From contig NW_022985163.1 in NCBI RefSeq assembly GCF_010093535.1, positions 248,603 to 312,602 on the forward strand: a DNA stretch of 64,000 nt, read 5' to 3'. Source of the DNA: Lindgomyces ingoldianus (Eukaryota > Ascomycota > Dothideomycetes > Pleosporales > Lindgomycetaceae). Position 1 is the stretch's first letter; each line of letters begins with the position of its first letter. The notes beneath the pieces are model-generated. The model made no database searches. It was given only the letters and a program-made list of their open reading frames with translations, and was not told the origin of the DNA. Below are positions 58,754 to 64,000 of this stretch, piece by piece. A program made the position numbers and the translations under genes.

Positions 58754-61751
58754 ACGTACTTTATAGGCAAGTTGCTTACACACCTAAGTTGCTTACTTTT
58801 GCTAAGACCCTACCCTAATAAACTCTATTATAGCCTATAACAACCAGCTCTAGCACTATATAGTACAGTATAGCCTAGAATATTATTTAGATACTACTTC
58901 TGCTTCTTACTTATATGTTTGTGTGTTATGCCTAGTCTAATTACACTGTCTACAGTGCCTTTAGAATAGCTTACTTACTTTAGCTTACACCTACTTCTTT
59001 GCCTTCTTTCTGTTACTGCGCGCCTTAAACTTCTTTAAAGCTGTTAAGTGTAGGCTTTTTTAAATTATTAAAGTTCTTTCTACCTTAATTTACTTTCTTT
59101 TATATAATTTATATTATGTAGTAGCCTTATTAGCTGCTTAAAGCTTAGTAATTTTTTATTATACTAATACTAGCTTATATATAATTATTACTACTCTTTT
59201 TAAAACTTTTTTAAACACTTTAACTATAAAAGTTAGTAAACTATTTATATGCTTTTAAAATTTTATTTTTATAAGCATTAATTATAACTTAAGTTTTAAA
59301 GTATTACTTAAGGTTTATAACTGCTAGAGCTTATTATATATAAGTAGTAGTAGTAATAGAGTGTGTAACTTTACATTAAGGCTTATTATAACTTATTATA
59401 AGTTAAAAAGAGCTAATCTAGCGCTTTAAAACTTTTTTTAAATATTACTAAAAGTAATTATAGCATTATAAGCTACTTTAAAGCATAGTAGAAACTTTAT
59501 TTTTATAATATAAGTAATTTAGTTATACATAAAGTTTTTAGCTTAGCGCTTATATACTTTTTTTAAAAAAGTAAAATAACTTACATTAAGTAGCTATAAA
59601 AAGTATAATAAGCAAAAAAGTATATAAATAGTAATAATTTTATTATCTTTATAGTATTACTAGAAATAAAGTAAGTTATAGCTTTTATAGCTATTAATAA
59701 CTAGTAGATAGTAGCTGCTAACAGTACACTTTTTTATATACATATTAAAGTGCTTTAACTAGTCTAGACTAAGCTAATTAGTAGTCTAGCTATGTTTAGA
59801 GATTATAATAACTTAATTTTAGAGTAGATTTTTTTTATACTAGTTTAAAAAGTAGTTGCTACTCTAAAAAATAATAAAAAGTAAAATAGCCTACTTTTTA
59901 GCATTAATGCTTTAGATAGCTGTTGTCTACTTCTAGTTACCTAGCTAGACTACTTTTAGCTGTTCTTATCTCTTTAAACTTATAATAACTACTCTAGTAG
60001 ATATTTAGCTTATTATAAACTTTATTTTATTAAAGTTATACATGTTATTATTTTAGATACTATACTTAGCTTTAATATTCTTTATAAAGTTAAACTAGCT
60101 TTAAATTACTATAAAATTTTTATAAAAAGCTTTTTTATAGTTATACTTACACTTAAACTTTACTTTAAGCTTTAAGTAACACTTAATAAACATATTAAGC
60201 TAGTTTATACTAATATAGCTTATATTATGCTTAGTGTGTAAAGAATTAGCTATATTAGCTATAGCTGCTAGCTAGAGGGGAAATTCTTACATATTTAGCT
60301 TAAGTATGTGCTAAATAATTAATTACTTTTTATCATTATTTAGCTTTTATAAGTTAGCTATATAATTAGCTTAAAAAAGTTGTCTAGCGCGTTAGTTACT
60401 TATTATTTTTTAAAAAACTTTATAAATAGCTAACATACCTAACAGGTTGGCCGGCTACACAGGTTGGCCGGCTACACAGGTTAGCTAGCTACTTTTGCTA
60501 AGCCTTTACTAAACTCTACCTATCTACATAATGCCTTAACAACAACACTAGATTAAATCTTCTAAAGAACATTAGATATAGCTTACTTTTTAGGCTTTTA
60601 AATAAGACTTAAAACTTTTCTTATAACACGCTGCAGCTATCTATAATGTCTTTTACACAACACTAAGCAATTAACGCGCTAGACAGCCTTTACAAGCAGA
60701 ATGCTAGCCTAAATTAAGGAATCTAACTAAGCTTAAAAAAAAGGTAGTTATTAAGTATATAATTAAGCTTATAACACACAGATTTCCTTTTAGGCTTGCA
60801 GCTGTAGCTAATATAGCTAATTCCTTACCTGCAGAGCGTAATCTAGGCTAGGTTAGCTTAAACTAGACTAGTATATAGGTTAAGCACTGCTTTAAGTTTA
60901 TAATAAAGTTTAATTATAAGTATAATTATAAAAGAGCGCTTTATAAAGATCTAAAGGTTATTTAGGGCTAGTTTTGCCTAGTAGCTAACATAAAAGCTAA
61001 GTACAGTATCTAAGATAAAGACAGGTATAACTTTAACAAGTTAAGCTTTATAATAGGCTAGATATTAACTAAAGTAGTTATTATAGCTTTAGAGAGATAA
61101 AGACAGCTAAAAGTAATATAGTAAAGTAATAAAAAGTAGATAACAGTTATCTAAGGCATTAATATAATAAAGTAGGCTATAAGATTACAGAGCTTTAAGC
61201 AGCAAATAAAGCTGCTACACAACATAGATTACATAAAAAGAAGTAGATTTAGGCAGAAAAGACTTTAATAGTTAAGAATAGAGCTTGTCTAACTACTCTA
61301 AAAGAGTTTAGAGCGCGTAGTAATAGGAAGAAGCTAAAGACACAAGTGCGCGCTAAAAAAAGGTAAGCTAAGTTAAAGGTAATATAAGTAGTGCAATTAG
61401 ACTAGGCATAACTTGCGTATGTGGAAGTAAGTAGCAGAAGTAGACTCTAAATAATATCTTATGTTATATTACTTTATACAGGGCTAAAGTAGGCTGTTTT
61501 GCGAGAGAATAGAGTGGTTTTAGTAGGGGCTTAGCAAAAGTAGCCAGCCAACCTGTTAGGTACGTTATAGTGTGTTGCTTAAAAAGTGTTATGTTTTATT
61601 TAAAAGCTTAGAGTGTAAGCTATATCTAATATTCTTTTAACATGTTTAAGTAGTGTTGTTAGGAATGCATTAGTGTAAAAAAAGTAGTGTAGTAGAGTCT
61701 TAGTAAAAGTAAGCAACTTAGGTGTGTAAGCAACTTGCCTATAAAGTACGT
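58754..61751 (-). mobile_element. Pogo-3: full-length pogo element interrupted by a related element
   Basis: TA duplications at 58752-58753 and 61752-61753. Without the insertion at 60433-61565 its length is about 1,863 bp, matching Pogo-1 and Pogo-2. Same orientation as Pogo-1, to which it is collinear throughout. Confidence 0.87.
60433..61565 (+). mobile_element. Shortened pogo relative with expanded left terminal repeat
   Basis: 1,133 bp between TA duplications (60431-60432, 61566-61567). Ends are ACATACCTAACAGG and CCTGTTAGGTACGT. The left end has three tandem copies of a 17-bp unit (ACAGGTTGGCCGGCTAC core), the right end one. Inside, the + strand keeps traces of a pogo transposase (NFNKLSFIIG-ILTKVVI, then a KR-rich C-terminal segment), but the middle of the catalytic domain is missing, so it is a deletion derivative. 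Confidence 0.82.
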
Positions 61752-62488
61752 TATAAGACATTTTTATTATTAATTTATATAACATACTTTATAGGCAAGT
61801 TGCTTACACACCTAAGTTGCTTACTTTTACTAAGACTTTACTACACTACTCTTCTTATACTAATACATTTCTAATAACACTACTTAGACATGTTAAAAGA
61901 ATGTTAAATATAGCTTATACTTTAGGCTTTTAAATAAAATATAACACTTTTTAAGTAACACACTATAGCTATTTATAAAGTCTTTTAAAAGATAATAAGT
62001 AACTAACGCGCTAAACAACTTTTTTAAGCTAATTATATAGCTAACTTATAAAAGCTAGATAATAATAAAAAGTAAGTAATTATTTAGCACATACTTAAGC
62101 TAAATACGTAAGGATTTTCTTTTTAGCTAGCAGCTATAGCTAATATAGCTAATTCTTTACACACTAAGTATAATATAAGCTATATTAGTATAAACTAGCT
62201 TAATATATTTATTAAGTGTTACTTAAAGCTTAAAGTAAAGTTTAAGTGTAAGTATAACTATAAAAAAGCTTTTTATAAAAATTTTATAGTAATTTAAAGC
62301 TAGTTTAACTTTATAAAGAATATTAAAGCTAAGTATAGCATTTAAAATAATAATATGTATAACTTTAATAAAATAAAGTTTATAATAGGCTAAATATTTA
62401 CTAAAGTAGTTATTATAAGTTTAAAAAGATAAGAATAGCTAAAAGCAGTTTAGCTAGGCAACTAAGAGTAAATAACAGCTATCTAGAG

Positions 62489-62616
62489 TGTAAGGCCAAG
62501 ATGGCGCTTACGTGCGACAGGTATATATACTATTCTGCACCTGAAAATTAACGTTAGTTAATTATTTGTACCTTTTAGTTATATTAGCAGAGCAGTGCGG
62601 AGCCCCTACTATTACA
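62489..62616 (+). repeat. 5' LTR of the TRIM
   Basis: TGTAAGGCC to CTATTACA, 128 bp. Differs from its partner at 12 sites by hand alignment, 11 of them transitions. Confidence 0.92.
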
Positions 62617-62915
62617 TAATAATTAACTAACAATAAGGACGGTCGCGCGTTTAACTTACACCTTAGACAGCTTAGCCAGTTTTTAGACTAAAACGTGAGG
62701 CGGCCTCTTCTAGCGCCACGTTGTTGCTGCTAGAAGGTCTAGTGTATATGGCTTAGCTGGCGTGGGCCACTAAGCGTTGCGTTGTGTTTATCCCGCGCCT
62801 CTAGGCCGCAGGTGGTCAGCCTCTGGCCGGTAACTAAGACATGCGCATAGGCGCCTCTAAGCTGCGGGTAGGTCATGTGACGCCTGGGACATGCGTTTGC
62901 TAAGAAGGGGGATAA

Positions 62916-63043
62916 TGTAAGCCTAAGATGGCGCTTACGTGCGACAGGTATATATACTATTCTGCACCCAAAAATCAACGTTGGTTAATTATTCGTACCT
63001 TTTAGTTGTATTAGCGGAGCGGTGCGGAGCCCCCACCATTACA
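62916..63043 (+). repeat. 3' LTR of the TRIM
   Basis: TGTAAGCC to CCATTACA, 128 bp, followed by the TAGAG duplication. Keeps most YCR triplets that the 5' LTR has lost. Confidence 0.92.
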
Positions 63044-63768
63044 TAGAGCATTAATGCTAAAAAGTAGGCTATTCTACTTTTTATTATTTTTTAAGGTAGT
63101 AACTACTTTTTAAACTAGTATAAAAAAAATCTACTTTACAATTAAGTTATTATAATCTCTAAGCGCAGCTAGACTACTAATTAGCTTAGTTTAGACTAGT
63201 TAAAGCACTTTAATGTGCATATAAAAAAGTGTACTACTAGCAGCTACTATTTACTAGTTATTAATAGCTATAAAAGCTATAACTTACTTTATTTCTAGTA
63301 ATACTATAAAGATAATAAAATTATTACTATTTATATACTTTTTTACTTATTACACTTTTTATAGCTACTTAATATAAGTTGTTTTACTTCTTTAAAAAAA
63401 AGTGTATAGGCGCTAAGCTAAAAACCTTATATACAACTAAATTACTTATATTATAAAAATAAAGTTTCTACTATGCTTTAAAGTAGCTTATAATGCTATA
63501 ATTATATTTAGTAATATTTAAAAAAAAGTTTTAAAGTACTAGATTAGTTCCTTTTAACCTATAATAAGTTATAATAGGCCTTAATGTAAAGTTGCGCACT
63601 CTATTACTACTACTACTTATATATAATAAGCCTTAGCAGTTGTAAACCCTAAGTAATACTTTAAAACTTAGGTTATAATTAATGCTTATAAAAATAAAAA
63701 TTTAAAAGTATATAAATAGTTTACTAACTTCTATAGTTAAGGTGTTTAAAAAAGTTTTAAAAAGAGTA

Positions 63769-64000
63769 ACATACTTTATAGGCAAGTTGCTTACACACCT
63801 AAGTTGCTTACTTTTGCTAAGACCCTACTAAACTACTTTTCCTACACTAATGCATTCCCTACAACACTACTTAGACGCACTAAAAGAATATTAAATACAG
63901 CTTATGCTTTAAGCTTTTAAACAAGACATAAAACTCTTAAAAAAATATGCTATAGCTATATATAAGGTCTTATAAAAAATAATAAATAACTATAGCACTA
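63769..64000 (+). mobile_element. Pogo copy truncated by the window edge
   Basis: Begins ACATACTTTATAGG after TA (63767-63768) and matches the first 232 bp of the pogo family. Inserted in Pogo-4. Confidence 0.82.

Larger units (their letters stand above)
62489..63043 (+). mobile_element. TRIM: 555-bp terminal-repeat retrotransposon in miniature
   Basis: Two 128-bp LTRs (62489-62616 and 62916-63043), a 299-bp interior without coding, target duplication TAGAG (62484-62488, 63044-63048) and a polypurine tract AAGAAGGGGGATAA directly before the second LTR. Each LTR has a TATATATAC box. The open frame on the minus strand at 62978-62739 crosses the LTR boundary and is not a gene. Confidence 0.93.
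61782..64000 (+). mobile_element. Pogo-4, interrupted by a TRIM and another pogo copy, runs off the window
   Basis: Starts ACATACTTTATAGG after TA. 61782-62488 and 63049-63768 are collinear with Pogo-2. Split at 62489-63043 by a TRIM and at 63769 by a further pogo copy that reaches the window edge. Confidence 0.85.

Noticed and set aside
1..64000. Large cargo-carrying element such as a Starship
   Set aside because: No tyrosine-recombinase captain gene or element-wide direct repeats seen; islands look like residual host DNA.

Overview
The window looks like a filamentous ascomycete (Pezizomycotina) chromosome segment dominated by dead transposable elements. Two kinds of DNA alternate. AT-rich blocks (about 1-26,780, 32,240-33,700, 33,958-36,236, 40,205-40,900, 42,220-64,000) hold nested, heavily mutated transposons whose reading frames are broken by TAA and TAG but almost never TGA. 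Short blocks of balanced composition (about 26,800-32,240, 36,245-40,200, 40,900-42,200) hold the only host genes. The mutation pattern is that of repeat-induced point mutation (RIP): C-to-T changes confined to repeats. The preferred context visible here is pyrimidine-C-purine (YCR).

Layout. 1-4,903 is the 3' part of a Ty1/copia element. 4,904 to about 16,735 is a Ty3/gypsy element (Gypsy-A) split by a full pogo/Fot1-like DNA transposon (5,961-7,826) and a complete second gypsy element (Gypsy-B1, 9,093-14,757). 17,049-25,777 is a foldback pogo derivative holding Gypsy-B2 (18,101-25,724), which itself holds a full pogo copy (19,848-21,712). A 200-bp inverted repeat (26,047-26,630) borders the first gene island.

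Gene islands. The first carries a decayed 3' end of a reducing polyketide synthase (KR-ACP), an intact NAD(P)-binding epimerase/dehydratase-like gene (28,902-29,900, +) and an intact five-exon fungal rhodopsin-domain (PTH11/SAT4-like) membrane protein (31,480-30,202, -). After a Tc1/mariner remnant holding a solo LTR, and a complete hAT element with 8-bp target duplication, the second island carries a secreted tandem-rhodanese protein (37,537-36,620, -), a probable solo LTR and a broken NLR-type N-terminal domain. The third carries a broken cytochrome P450. The PKS and P450 remnants plus the epimerase suggest a secondary-metabolite neighbourhood that has been dismantled, but they are dispersed and this is inference.

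The right third (42,220-64,000) is again nested elements: a palindromic pogo derivative, a 1.67-kb non-autonomous LTR element with a 14-bp tandem array, a complete 6.8-kb copia element, several more pogo copies, a related element with expanded terminal repeats, and a 555-bp TRIM retroelement. Target-site duplications are visible for most of them, so the order of insertion can be read. Two 10-N assembly gaps occur; one is flanked by an exact 88-bp duplication and is probably an assembly artefact. I see no tRNA, rRNA, CRISPR or prokaryotic features.
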